From NCBI GenBank assembly GCA_029721435.1, contig CM056576.1, forward strand, positions 68,589,876-68,653,875: a stretch of DNA of 64,000 nt. The letters are read 5' to 3'. Positions 11,112-21,975 of the stretch are shown one piece after another; the stretch's first letter is position 1; every line of letters begins with the position of its first letter. A model generated the notes under the pieces. That model was not told where the DNA came from, did no database searches, and saw nothing but the letters and a program-made list of their open reading frames with translations. Both the position numbers and the translations under genes were made by a program. Origin of the DNA: Gymnothorax reevesii (Eukaryota; Chordata; Actinopteri; Anguilliformes; Muraenidae).

Positions 11112-12165
11112 TGACTCTGCCAAGGGTGTGACTTGTCGCCTACTTCATTCATGAATTTCATGAACAGGCGCAGCTTAGGCTTGGAGGGTGTCCAGTTAGG
11201 TGGCTACAGGATTACATCTTTGCTGTTTGCATATGACTTAGTCTTGTTGGCTACATTGTGCTGTGACCTCCAACACGCACTGGAGAGGTTCGCCACCAAG
11301 TGTGAAGCGGTCAGATTGAGGATCAGCACCTCCAAATAAGAAACCATGGTTCTCTTCCAGAAAAAGATGGATTGTCCCCTCCAAGGGGGGATGAGTTGTT
11401 TCCCTAAGTGGAGGAGTTTAAAGGACATCTAAAGTCGATTCCCATTGTTTTTTGTTTATCGGCTCATCAGCGAGCCACACCTGTGCAAATGAACCGAAAT
11501 AGAAGGATTATCTACGCAGGTGCACAAAACATTGGTTTATATGTATATATCCCATCTGAGAATCAACTTTAGATGCCCTTTAAGTATCTAGGGGTCTTGT
11601 TCATAGGTGAGGGTAGGATGGAGTGGGAGATCAAGGGGCGGATCCGTGCAGCATCTGCAGTAAAGTGGGAACTGAACTGGTCCATCGTGGTGAAAAAGGA
11701 GCTGAGCTTAAAGGGAAAACTCTCAATTTACTAGTTGATTAATTTTCCTACCCTCAACTATGGTCACAAGCTCCAGGTAGTGACCGAAATAAGATCGCAA
11801 CTACAAGTGGCCGAAATGAGCTTTCTTTGCATGTTGGCTGAACTGACTCTAAGAGGTAGGTGAGGAGCTCAAACATCTGAGAGAGGCTTAGAATAGTAGA
11901 GCAACTCTTCTGTGTTGAGAGGAGTCAGGTATGGTGGTTTTGTCATCTGGTTGGGATGCCTCCTGGATGCCTCTCAACTGGGAAGAGGCTCAGAAGCAGG
12001 CCCAGGACATGCTGGAGGGACCGGCTGGCCAGGGAATGGGTTGGGGTTCCCCAGGAGAAGCTGCAGGAAATGGTTAAGGAGGGGGACGCCTGGGCCTCTC
12101 TGCTTAGTCTGCTACCCCAGCAACCCGGCTTCAGATAAGCGGCAGAAAATGGATGGATGGGGACC
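11112..12165 (+). mobile_element. LINE fragment, forward 3' part (RT to 3' tail)
   Basis: The plus strand starts in the RT motif QGCDLSP and continues through SLLFAYDLVLLA, where the catalytic FADD box is altered to FAYD. It then passes YLGVLF, a C-terminal RWRD/RL-W-G-P-type region and the 3' end GATAAGCGGCAGAAAATGG with a short ATGG tail (about 12147-12160). Such tails are common in fish LINEs. Several frameshifts make it non-functional. It is interrupted at 11422-11579 by a MITE. The exact clade is not assigned. Confidence 0.75.
11422..11579. mobile_element. 158-bp MITE flanked by TTAA target duplications
   Basis: The termini are AGGACATCTAAAGT and, reversed, AGGGCATCTAAAGT, differing at one base. 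TTAA occurs at 11418-11421 and 11580-11583. Removing the element and one TTAA restores the LINE reading across GAG-TTT-AAG-TAT (EFKYLG), so the insertion is precise. TTAA duplication is characteristic of piggyBac-like and Kolobok-like transposases. It is non-coding, hence non-autonomous. Confidence 0.9.
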
Positions 12166-12360
12166 ACGCCCCATTTTGAAGTTTTACTATCTCAAAAACT
12201 GAAGAAGATATGAATCTAATATTTTGTACCTAATCTATTGGATACAAAGAAAAATTCAGAGAGAGAGAGAGAAAAATTTTGAAGTGACCTGATGTGAATG
12301 GAATAAGAGAACAGCTGAAATGGGTGAAATTAGGAAACTACAAGCTAAGTGAACTGCTAT

Positions 12361-12640
12361 AAAACTGACCGCACCCCTGCCTGAGCCACACTGTGACTGA
12401 TCCAACCCCTGACTGAGCAACTCTGCAACTTATTGAAACCCCTGACTAAGCCCCTCTGTATCTTGAGCCGCTCTCAGTATCTCGCCCAAACTCCTGATTT
12501 TTGACTGGCCTGAAACACGGACTAAGGCCCTCTGTACCTGGACCAAACTGCTGATTGAGTTGCTTTGTGACTGGCTCAAACCCCTGTCTGAGCTACTCTG
12601 AGTAACTCATCTGCACCCCTCACTGATCAGTATTGGTCCT
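12361..12640. repeat. Degenerate tandem repeat, unit about 33 bp
   Basis: There are seven or eight diverged units of the form AAACCCCTGACTGAGC-CTCTGTGACTGGCCC. Unit length varies between about 30 and 45 bp. A short GA run is at 12257-12272. It is non-coding in all frames. Related units occur at 10546-10640. Confidence 0.65.
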
Positions 12641-14080
12641 GATTGTTCAGTGGATAAATCGCTGAAAGTTGAATAAAAAATGTAACCATTTAAATGAATT
12701 AATAAGATATTGCTTTTCAATACACTGTCTGGCTCCTAATTACTGATTTCTACGATTTTGTCTTCACACACTGTAATTATCACTTATTTTTCTGGCAAAA
12801 TTCATTAATTTGGTTTTGGCCTTTGGTGCCCTACATTTTGGCCGAGATGCCCAGGTTTTAAAAGGCCGGGTGGCTTTGCCCGAAAAATAACTTAACTTGA
12901 GGCCTGCATTTGTATCCCTCCAGGCTCTTGTAGAGTTTGTCAGACTCTCAGAGTTGGACGAGGGAAAGTCGATCAGGTAATTGTAGATGTCTGGATACTG
13001 CAGGTCTGGAATATTGTTTGATCTGGCTGAGTCAATACTTGTGAAAACCACGCCTGGAGCATTACAAGGGTTAATAATGTTCAACCGATTAAGTTTTAAA
13101 TTATATAGCTCAATTTCTTTTTGTGTAAAGTGTGCAGTGAACCCTGATGGCTTAAAATCGGCACTAGAGCCATTAATTTTCGCTCAGGCTATTCCAGCCA
13201 AAATGGTGGCGTTAACAAACGGAGTCAGATGATGTCCGAAGCTCGATAGGCAACCCATTTTCATTTAGATATCTAGAGGTCAGTGATCAAAGGATCCCTG
13301 TGAAAATGGCCATGAAAGCTTTTCCTTCATCAAAATTTAGCCAAAATATGGAGCATTACCCGGCCCCTTCCCTACAAGCTTGCGTGGCATGGGTGCGACT
13401 GATGGATGCTTTAGGTCTTCTAGTTTCACAGTACACAACTAACTTTGTGCTGACTTAAAAAGTGGGCTCCATAAATGCAGTAATGGTGGGCAGAGATCAC
13501 CAGCACTCCTGCAGATCTCTTGAGATTAAATACCTGTATTTTAACATTTGATTCATACATTTTTAATTTGGTTTTACCATAAACAAGCTTCAAATCTTGT
13601 GTATTTATAAGTTGCCTTAATCTCACAAATATGTATATTGAAGTATTACTAACAATATAAAATTTACTCTAACTGTAATTTTGTAAAAATCTGCAAAGAT
13701 TTCTGTGAAAGATAAAAACCTGCCAGTTAATGAATGAAGGCAGCCGTCTTTGATTTTTTTTATTCTACAGCCCTCTCATGCCTGCAGTGCATGGATAGTC
13801 TACTAGGGGCCAGAAGACACCACACTGGGTTTAAAGTGCTTGAAAGTCTGAAAAAAAGATACTGAAACAAAACCTGTGTCATTTTGTTGGTCTTAGTGAG
13901 CAGAGAAAGAAAATGCAAAAATAAAAAAAAAATCTGTTGGAATTTTTGGAGAAAATCCAAATTTTATGTGGCAGTCATCTCGAATTGCAAAATCCTAAGA
14001 AAGGGGTTAATAATTGCATAATAATGTCTTTTTTCAGACTTTGAAGCGCTTTAAGCCCAGTGTGACACATTTAAGATCGC
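12641..14080. other. Intron 2 of plcb: unassigned
   Basis: A minus-strand ORF (12764-13084, 106 codons) contains LQYPDIYNYLIDFPSS and a Trp-Lys/Arg-rich tail. This vaguely recalls proteins of fish transposons with a D-I-Y-N-Y-L motif, but the assignment is not secure. The rest, including 13240-14080, shows no recognisable gene or repeat. Confidence 0.4.
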
Positions 14081-14085
14081 ATACC

Positions 14086-14565
14086 TGTCATGGTTTTGGA
14101 GGTTGGCGTTTGTTTGGGAGCTTTCTTTGTTATTCTTGTCCGGGACAATATCGTTTTGGCCGGCTGGCATTAATTGTGGGCGGCGCCCGGACTCTATTTA
14201 AGCCCAAGTTCCGCCTCGCCACCTTTGCTGGAGTGTCATTGTTTCGACTGCACTAAAGCCCGTAAGTTCTCAAGCTAGAAAGTTGGTGAGGAATTAGTTG
14301 CAAGGAGGAAAGTGTTAATTAGTAAGGGTATCTTTCTCTTTTCCTCTGTCTGTGCACTGTCTGGGTGCTTAATATTTTTATCTCGGTTTCTGAGATTTTT
14401 CTGTTCTGTCTAGCTTACATTGCTTCCTTATTTTTACTCAGACTAGATTTATGTCCTTTGGAAGCGCAAGCCGCTCTCTCTCATTTTGTTCTCTGTTCAT
14501 CATTTTGCTGTACTTCCTTCCGTTAGGGCCACTGCATTTGGCATCTTAAAATACCAGCCATCACA
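14086..14565 (+). mobile_element. Probable solo LTR, 480 bp, with 5-bp target duplication
   Basis: The segment starts TGTCATGG and ends CATCACA, so it has TG...CA ends. It is bounded by the 5-bp direct repeat ATACC at 14081-14085 and 14566-14570, the size expected for many LTR retrotransposons. A TATA-like TCTATTTAAG lies at about 14198. No internal coding region remains, which is the usual result of LTR-LTR recombination. The sequence is unlike the LTR at 28731-30212. Confidence 0.65.
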
Positions 14566-14786
14566 ATACCACAGATTTTTGAGGGAAGTATTGATCACGC
14601 GGATGAAACAGTGATCACAGAAAGTTGTGTATCAAAATTTATACAAATGGCCGTACAGGGCTTAAAAGAAAAATAACCAAAAGGAAGGGGCCAATACCTT
14701 TTCACAGCAATAAACATAGTCTGAGAGCTGTAAAAATGGAATATAAATGAGAGGTGGCAAAACATAAAAAAACATTTGATTTTTTA

Positions 14787-14813
14787 CCCCTCGGCCGACT
14801 CTGGCCAGAGGGG
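14787..14813. repeat. Hairpin head of the tandem repeat region
   Basis: CCCCTCGGCC and GGCCAGAGGGG flank a short loop and are followed by a CGTCC-rich stretch (14830-14865). The same arrangement (hairpin-like head, CGTCC run, then ACCAAATTTGGTATG) occurs at 29113-29330. This suggests a dispersed family of which the 146-bp array is an expanded member. Confidence 0.6.
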
Positions 14814-14869
14814 TATTGTCGTCACTTGCATGTTCGTCTGTCGTCCGTCGTCCGTCCGTGATATTGTCC

Positions 14870-16200
14870 GGGCCAGTATTCGGCAACTAATGATTGCAGC
14901 TTCACCAAATTTGGTATGGTAACTCACAATGACATATAGATGTGCAACGTCTGGTTTATTGCTGGATTTGACCTTTGACCTTATTGCTGTGACCTTGACC
15001 CTGGAAATCTTGTCCGGGTGAGTACTCGACAACTAATTTTCGCAGCTTCACCAAATGTGGTATAGTAACTCACTATGACCCATTGATGTGCGAGGTCAGG
15101 TTTTTTTTGCTGGATTTGACCTTTGACCTTAGCGCTGTGACCTTGACCCTGGAAATCTTGTCTGGTGACTTTGTCCAGGCCAGTACTCAGCAACTAATGA
15201 TCGCAGCTTCAACAAATTTGGTAGGATAACTCACTATGACCCATAGATGTGCAAAGTCAGGTTTTCTACTGGATTTGACCTTTGACCTTAGCTCTGTGAT
15301 CTTGACCCTGGAAATTTTGTCCGGGTCAGTACTCGGCAACTAATTATTGCAGCATCGCCAAATTTGGTTTTGTTACTCAGTATGACCGATGCATGTGCAT
15401 CGTCAGGTTTTTTGCTGGATTTGACCTTTGACCTTAGCGCTGTGACCATGAGCCTGGAAATATTGTCCGGGTCAGTACTCGGCAATTAATCCTCACAGCT
15501 TCACCAAATTTGGTATGATAACTCACTATGACCCATAGATGTGCATCGTCAGGTTTTTTGCTGGATTTGACCTTTGACCTTAGCTCTGTGACCTTGACCC
15601 TGGAAATCTTGTCCGGGTCAGTACTCGGCAACTAATTATTGCAGCTTCACCAAGTTTGGTTTGGTAACTCAGTATGACCGATGCATGTGCTTTGTCGGGT
15701 TTTTTGCTGTATTTGACCTATGACCTTAGCGCTGTAACCATGAGCCTTGAAATATTGTCCGGGTCGGTACTGGGCAATTAATCTTCAAAGCTTCACCAAA
15801 TTTGGTGTGATAACTCACTATGACCCGTAAATGTGCATCGTCAGGTTTTTTGCTGGATTTCTTCTTTGACCTTAGTGCTTTGACCTTCACCTTGGAAATC
15901 TTGTCCGGGTTAGTACTCGGCAACTAATTATCGCAGCTTCACCAAGTTTGGTACGGTAACTCATTATGACCCATGCATGTGCAACGTCAGGTTTTTTGCT
16001 GGATTTGACCTTTGACCTTAGCTCTCTGACTTTGACACTGGAAATCTTGTACGGGTCAGTACTCGTCAACTAAATATTGCTGCTTCACCAAATTTGGTAT
16101 GGTAACTCACTGTGACACATGAATGTACAAGGTCACGTTTTAGCTGGATTTCACCTTTTGACCTCAGTGCTGTGACCTTGAGGCAGGAAATCTTGTCTGG
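14870..16200. repeat. Tandem array, nine units of about 146 bp, with DR1-like motifs
   Basis: The landmark GGCAACTAAT recurs at about 14881, 15029, 15188, 15334, 15480, 15627, 15773, 15919 and 16065, so spacing is 146-147 bp except one of 160. Each unit also contains the near-palindrome ACCAAATTTGGT. Six units contain exactly TGACCTTTGACCT, the complement of the consensus DR1 nuclear-receptor site, and four contain TGACCTTGA. Units starting at 15334/15627 and 15480/15773 are more alike than neighbours, giving a 293-bp dimeric period. ORFs on the minus strand (about 65 codons each) follow the repeat and are not genes. Confidence 0.92.
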
Positions 16201-16939
16201 GCCGAAGGGTATTCAGCTACGCGTTATGTTTTTACTTGATTTTAGTGGCCTACGAGCAGCTGAGAAATTATCAATCTGTGTGGACCATGAGACTGAAGCA
16301 AACTTTTTGTTGTTTTTTTTTACTTATTGTATGTTTTTATGGTTGAAAGCTCAGATCCTTTGATTTTTGTTGTACATTATTGCTTCTGTTTTTCATGTTT
16401 AAAGACCCCTCGGATCATTGGATGCTTAAAAAAGATTAAACTATGTCATTTGTTTATGAATAATTTCTAAATTACAACTTGTATGAAATTGTAAGATGTA
16501 TTGAATGTATGTGGAAAAAAGTAATTCCTTGTTTGTCCTTTTGCAGTCATAGCAGCATTTGTATAATTTAATTGTGCACTTCAAAAAAGTATAATAGAAG
16601 GGAGAATTATGTAATTTTTGCAACATATGAGGAACTGGACCATTAAGAGGGAACCGTGAAGGAACCAGAGTCATTAAAGCCTTAAAGGTCCTCAAACCTA
16701 ACTGAGTGGCAGCTGCATTCAGGAGAACTCAAAGGGACTAATCAGCTCCTCAGGGACTACACTGCTCACTCCATTTGGAGAGACAGACAAACATATGCAA
16801 ATATACCTGTACACACATGCTTAATTTTTTTTATTATGTTCTCTCAAGATGTCATTATGACCCTGTGTGCATGCTAGCAGCATTTTCATGCTTTAATCTT
16901 TTAACTACAATCTTACATCTTTTCATTTAAAACAAATAG
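16201..16939. other. Intron 2 of plcb, 3' part
   Basis: AT-rich intronic sequence leading to the acceptor at 16938-16939. Nothing else is recognised. Confidence 0.6.
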
Positions 16940-16993
16940 GTATACCCGACTAAAACTACAGCTGAATCCAGAAGGACGGATTCCTGTAAAAAA
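16940..16993 (+). CDS. plcb1: Phospholipase C-beta exon (EF-hand region, 54 nt)
   Basis: This micro-exon of 54 nt completes the split codon from 10529 and then encodes YTRLKLQLNPEGRIPVK, with two bases left over. It matches the YTKLKLQ...GRIP segment of PLC-beta before the first EF-hand. The acceptor is AAATAG and the donor is AA/GTAAGT. It is too short for ORF-based finding and was located by phase and homology. The two overhanging A bases plus the C of the next exon give Asn. Confidence 0.92.
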
Positions 16994-18218
16994 GTAAGTG
17001 CACATTTATCACTTGATGCCTTTGTTACTTGACGTGCTCTTTTACATTATTAATTATAATTTTTAGGATTAATGCTGCTATTACTTTGTGTCGGTTGAAT
17101 TGTGCATTGTTGTTGTGTTATTGTCATTTTCCATTTGAAGGGTTGATTTCCAGAAGTGTGCGAGTCCATTTTCGTCTTTTCAGAGAAACAAGATTTTAAG
17201 AATTTGACAACTTGTGGGCCTCATGTTACATGCATTAAGCTGCTGTAAACTGAATGAAATATCAGAAAAGATGTCTTAAAACCTATTAGGAGACCTTCTA
17301 GCCTCGACCTTGATTCTTGGCCCAGATATTTCAAACACCAGTCTGTGGACTTGAGTACTTTTAGATGCAAATGCCTCAAAATAACAAAAATTGAGCTTGA
17401 TTTAAAAAAATTAACAGCATTAAATTTAATTATTTCAGAGTATTAAAACAGAACATCTTTTTTAGAGCCAAACACACCACTTTCGAAGGAAAATGAACAA
17501 CAAATATAGTCGTACCAGAATACTAATGGATGTCCAAAAGCTTCTTGAATTGAAGATACATGCAGTTAAATGGAAGGTTAATGCAGCTGAACAAAGGTCA
17601 CAGTAAAAACCAATCTCCACAAATCATGAATGGGCAGTACCACCATCCAAACAGGTTTAAAGACTTCATTTGTCATCGATAGGGATGTGGCGTGGTAATG
17701 AGAAAGTTCAGCCGAAGAATAAGCTGCTGAAAAAGATCACCATTTTCTAGACTCCTCTTTTTGACCTGTTTTTAGCCCATGTTTCTGGCTGTCTGGGTCT
17801 TGGTCAACGCTGGAAGTCGGTTGGAAGTTCTTGGGGGAATTTACAATTCAATTATATTAAATTCAATTATCTTGTACTTGAGTGCGTCTTAGCCAAAATT
17901 AGCGTTTGTAGCTTATTCCTCATCAATGAAATAATGGATTTGTAGTGTTATCTGATTTTTAATGAATATGGACTTGAGCACTAATGGAAATAACCCCTTC
18001 ATTTGGAATATTATGATGCATTATTCATCAGCAGGTATTCGCTGGAGATGAGGATGGACATGGTGTAATGCAAGATATCATCACACACTTCTCAGAAACA
18101 AGCTTTTTGGTGGATTTTGCGCAATCTTCCTGTTTCATTTTTGTTTGCTTAAATTCTGCCTAGCATCTGTGCCTTTTTATGCCTTAAAAAAATATTTGGC
18201 CTTTTGTCTGTCTTACAG
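16994..18218. other. Intron 3 of plcb
   Basis: About 1.2 kb of AT-rich intron. No gene or repeat family is recognised. The acceptor region TGTCTTACAG at its end is strong. Confidence 0.7.
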
Positions 18219-18294
18219 CATTTTCCGGACTTTTTCTGCGGACAGAAAACGCGTGGAGACTGCGCTAGAAAACTGCGGTCTCTCATCGGGCAGG
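18219..18294 (+). CDS. plcb1: Phospholipase C-beta exon (EF-hand region, 76 nt)
   Basis: This exon gives the last base of Asn, then IFRTFSADRKRVETALENCG and LSSGR, ending in phase 0 at AGG/GTGAGG. The FSADRKRVETALE stretch is nearly invariant in PLC-beta proteins and lies in the first EF-hand lobe. The acceptor is TCTTACAG. The next exon is 35.6 kb downstream at 53923, across the transposon-filled intron 4. Confidence 0.95.
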
Positions 18295-18520
18295 GTGAGG
18301 CTTGGTTATGGCTTACTCTACGTTTACTTGCAGGATTTAGTCAGGGTTGACTCAAGACTTAGCAGATCCCATATGTGTTTGGACAGTAAACTCTGTAGCT
18401 TTGAAATTCTTGCTACAAAGATAAGACAAACACAACAAGCATGAACACAAAATGCAGGTTTTAGATGATTATTTCATTTATTGAAGGTAAAGAATTATTC
18501 AAAATCTGTATTTAGTTGTG

Positions 18521-18847
18521 CAGTTGTGCTCAAAAGTCTGCATACCTTTACTGAATTTGTAAAATAAGTAACTTTTTTAAAGAAATCATGAATGGCCAGG
18601 CAAAATACATTTCTTTTATTTCTATTTGATTCATATCCAATTGTAGGTCATGTAGAATGGCATAATCATCAAATAAAATATGGCAATTAGGGGAAAAATG
18701 AAATGAACCCTGTTAAATTGTGTGCACTCTGGTACACAGTATTCAGAACAAAGTTCTTAATTCTGTGCATTGTCCCCTTTAGTATCAATAACAGTCTTTT
18801 GTGATAGTTGTCAATAAGGCCCTTAATTATCCCAGGTGGTATAGATT
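18521..18847 (-). mobile_element. Tc1-like transposon fragment (third family), one end only
   Basis: It begins CAGTTGTGCTCAAAAGTCTGC, a recalled terminal repeat of a fish Tc1 family. It runs into sequence corresponding to the transposase 3' part (AACAGTCTTTTGTGATAGTTG, then CCAGGTGGTATAG) before breaking off. No intact ORF remains and the opposite terminus was not found. Confidence 0.65.
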
Positions 18848-18867
18848 GAGCTTACCTTACCTTAAAG

Positions 18868-19505
18868 ATGGCGCCAACTGTCAGGGCAGGCCATCTCTCT
18901 GCTCCACTCTCTGTCTCATTTCCGCTGTTGTCATTCTGTTTATTGTGTGTGGTGGTGTCCCTGCTTGTGACAAATACACAATTACTGCTTGTGTACGATC
19001 TTCATTCTCTGTATGATATTTTGGACACTGTTGGGAGGTTTCCCACTTCGGGCATGGAGTGTTTTTCTCCCTTCCTCATTTCCTGGCCTCGGTACCTGAT
19101 ACACTGTGTCAGCGTGAGCCAGTATACCTTCCCCGGAAGAAATCGCACAGGAGACGCGGACGTGGCAGACGCTCCGGCAGGCATGTGAGGATTAAAGTGT
19201 TGCAGAGAACCATGAATGGGGACCGTGCTTTTGCGGTCTGTTTCGGCCACCACGGTCTGGTTCTCCAGCAGTGGTGGTGTCAACATGTTGACCCTGCTTC
19301 TCTGGAGACCAATCAGCTGTCACATCCCAGCTGGGAAAAGAGGTGGCGGGGCAGGCAAGGTGGTGTCCATGAGGAAAACCTGCGATTCCTGGACTGTACA
19401 GAACTGCCACACAATGTTGATGTTCTTGCTCGATATTTGTCAAATAAGACTCATGTCTTCTGTGACTTTTATACCTCCCTTGAACTAGATTTTATTCATT
19501 TCGAC
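18868..19505 (+). pseudogene. Possible LINE ORF2 5' fragment (Arg/Gly-rich)
   Basis: Two overlapping plus-strand frames read a hydrophobic stretch, then YDLHSLYDILDTVGRF and an Arg-rich block (RKKSHRRRGRGRRSGRH). This order resembles the segment just before the endonuclease in some fish LINEs (Y-x-R-x-x-L-L followed by a K/R-G-R-R-G block). The frame changes and the endonuclease motifs are absent. It could be unrelated. It lies head-to-tail against the L1-type fragment that follows on the other strand. Confidence 0.3.
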
Positions 19506-21235
19506 ACAAACAGACAATAGAAGAGGAGATAAAGGAAAAAAAGTAAAATTAAATAACAAAAAAAAAAAAACAACAATAAGAGAGGGGAAAAAATAATAAA
19601 ACATAAAAAATGAATAAATAAAAAAGGGGGTGGGGGTGGGCAGTGACAGACTTAATGGCAACAATACCCAAGCCATCCTTAGTTTATGATGTAAGACAGG
19701 GAGGTTCTCTTTGGAAATTTTATGCATTTTTATGGGAGTAAGATAGTATCTATGAATGAACGCCAAAAATATTTAAACTACAAATTTTTTTGAAACAAAT
19801 ATTTGAATTGTTTTATATCCGAATTTGTCCAAATATTTATATGAATTGATTTTAGGTGTTTAATCAGATTGGGATTCTGGTAGATGGGGGAATAGATAGA
19901 AATATAATTGGTAGTTCCAAGTTTCTTTCTACAATACTTCCGAGCTAAATGTTAATTAAAGACAGAAAAGCACTGAACCATGTTTTTTATCTCATGAAAG
20001 TGTTTTATCAACATAAGGGAGTCCAAAGTTAAAGGGTTGACAAAATTTGCTTCCATTTGGACCCACAATGATTCCTGTCTCCCCAACCTCCAGGAAGCTA
20101 AATTATGCAATTTTGCTGACCAGAAATAGTACTGGAAATTGGGGAGACCAAGGCCCCCTAGGGGTTCTGGTTTCATAAGGGTTAATAAACTAATTCTTGG
20201 ATTTTTATTGCGCCAAATAAATCTAGAAATGGATTTTTTCAAAGATTTAAAAAAAGAAGCAGATAAATAACATGGTAACATTTGAAAGAGAAAATTACAT
20301 CTTGGAAGGACGTTCATTCTTATTAGATTTATTCTCCCGAACAAAGATAATGGCAATGAACACCATTTGCACAAATCTTTTTTGATCTTTTCTATAAGAG
20401 GAGTATAATTTTCATGGAAAAGGTCATTCAAATGTGATGTAATATTTATTCCCAAGTATTCAAAATCTCCTGGCGTCCAATAAAAAGGACAGGATTTGCA
20501 CATTTTTCTGTTTCAAATGTTAGAGACAAGCATTAGATTTGATTAAGTTGATTTTATATCCAGAATATTTACCAAATTGTTCTATTGTTCTTAGTAAATA
20601 TGATATTGAACTCTCAGTTATTGAATTCTTTGTTATATATAGAATTATATCATCAGCAAACAGCGATATTTTATGTTCTTTAATGTTTAATGTTGAGTCT
20701 CTTAATATCTGCATTGTCTTGTACACAACGCCAATGGTTCAATTACCATTGCAAAAAGCAAAGGTGACAATGGGCACCTCTGTCTTGTCCCTCTGGAGAG
20801 AGAAAAGAAGTCAGAAGAGGTACCATTGGTAATAACTGCTGCTTTTGGATTTTTGTAAATTGATTTGATCCATTCAATGAAGTTAGAGCCCACATTAAAT
20901 CTCTGAAGGACTGAAAAAAGAAAATTCCATTCAGCCCTGTCAAAGGCCTTCTCTGCATCCAGTGATAGAAGCAGAGAAGGTCTCCGGCAGGAGTCCACAT
21001 AATTTATCGCATTCAAAAGCCTTCTTACATTGTCAGCAGAATATCTCCCTTTTATAAAGCCTGACTGGTCTGGATTTATTCATTTGGGCAAAACAGATTC
21101 AAGTCTCTTTGCTTACAACTTTGCAATGATCTTATAACCATGGTCCAGGAAGCTTATAAGTCTAAATGAAGAGCAATTTAAAGGATCTTTTCCATTTTTG
21201 TGGAAAATCGAAATATCTTATGTTTCTTTAAAATG
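19485..21235 (-). mobile_element. L1-type LINE, 5'-truncated RT fragment
   Basis: The minus strand carries reverse-transcriptase motifs in order. From the high-coordinate end these are DQSGF/KGRY-like sequence, SLDAEKAFDRAEWNFLF, GTRQRCPLSPLLFAMVIEPL, SLFADDIILYI (about 20663-20631) and KINLIKSN. The L1 C-terminal region follows (LGINITSHLNDLF, LPLSLFGRINLIRMNVLP, FIWRNKNPRISL, GGLGLPNFQYYFWSAKLH). The frame shifts near 20503-20520 and 20702-20726, so it is inactive. The order and wording match the L1/Tx1 group of fish. Both 5' and 3' ends are incomplete. Confidence 0.85.
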
Positions 21236-21689
21236 TTTTTAACGGAGCCATGGGTGCATGAGGGTGTTTCAGCACCCCTAGTGGAACCTTTTTTTCCTCT
21301 GAGAAGAGTTTCTTTAAAGGGGACTTAACATGCTGATCCTTCTTCTAAAACTTATTAGTAATGTTATAATGTTGGTTGTCCATGCCCAACCTCCGAAAAA
21401 TTAATAAACGTAAGATACAGAGATTTTGCCATAACTCAAGAACGTGATTTCGTGACCGTGATTTCCTCTCCGAACAGCTCCTCCCGAGATCTTCACGAAA
21501 TCTGGGTAAAACCTGATGTCAGGTTGTGCCATCCAATTAGTACAGACCTAGCCAGAGCCAACCACTGCGCTGGACCTGCCCACACCAGAAACTATTCTAG
21601 CAGGCACTAACAACGGCAGATCACACTATGCTTTAGTAGCGTCTACGCTTTTGGAATTACAAAAGAAGCGCAGATCATTTGAGGTGCAA

Positions 21690-21975
21690 TTAAGCTACTT
21701 GTCCGTTTACTTTTGGACGCAAAGAAAAACAAATATTTCTCTTCCAAAAGACGATGCCACCAGAAATCAGTGGGTGGCTTTTTTTGTTTGCTGGCAGCAA
21801 ACAGCCACGGCCAAAGGGAACGTTAGCTGTTTGTGCTCAGCATTTTACCAAAGACAGCTTTGTCAATAAAGGATAATTCGACACAGGATAAGCATTTCAG
21901 CTGCTTCTCAAACCTGAAGCAGTTGCATCAATCAAGCACTTGGAGCAACAAGCTGTAAGTAACCACATAACAGCA
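21690..21975 (+). pseudogene. THAP-domain exon relic
   Basis: The shifted plus frames read LPKDDATRNQWVAFF, then VCAQHFTKDSFVNKG, then an L-L-L-K-P-E-A-V-A-S-I stretch. These are the central F-P-K-D, C-x-x-H-F and C-terminal A-V-P blocks of a THAP zinc finger, a DNA-binding domain found in P-element-type and Kolobok transposases and host proteins. Two stops and at least one frameshift break it. A consensus donor (CT/GTAAGTAA, near 21955) directly follows the domain, suggesting this was a real first exon. Confidence 0.7.

Noticed and set aside
14662..16069. Series of about 65-codon minus-strand ORFs of similar sequence
   Set aside because: They track the 146-bp tandem unit; 146 is not a multiple of three and no start or domain is supported.
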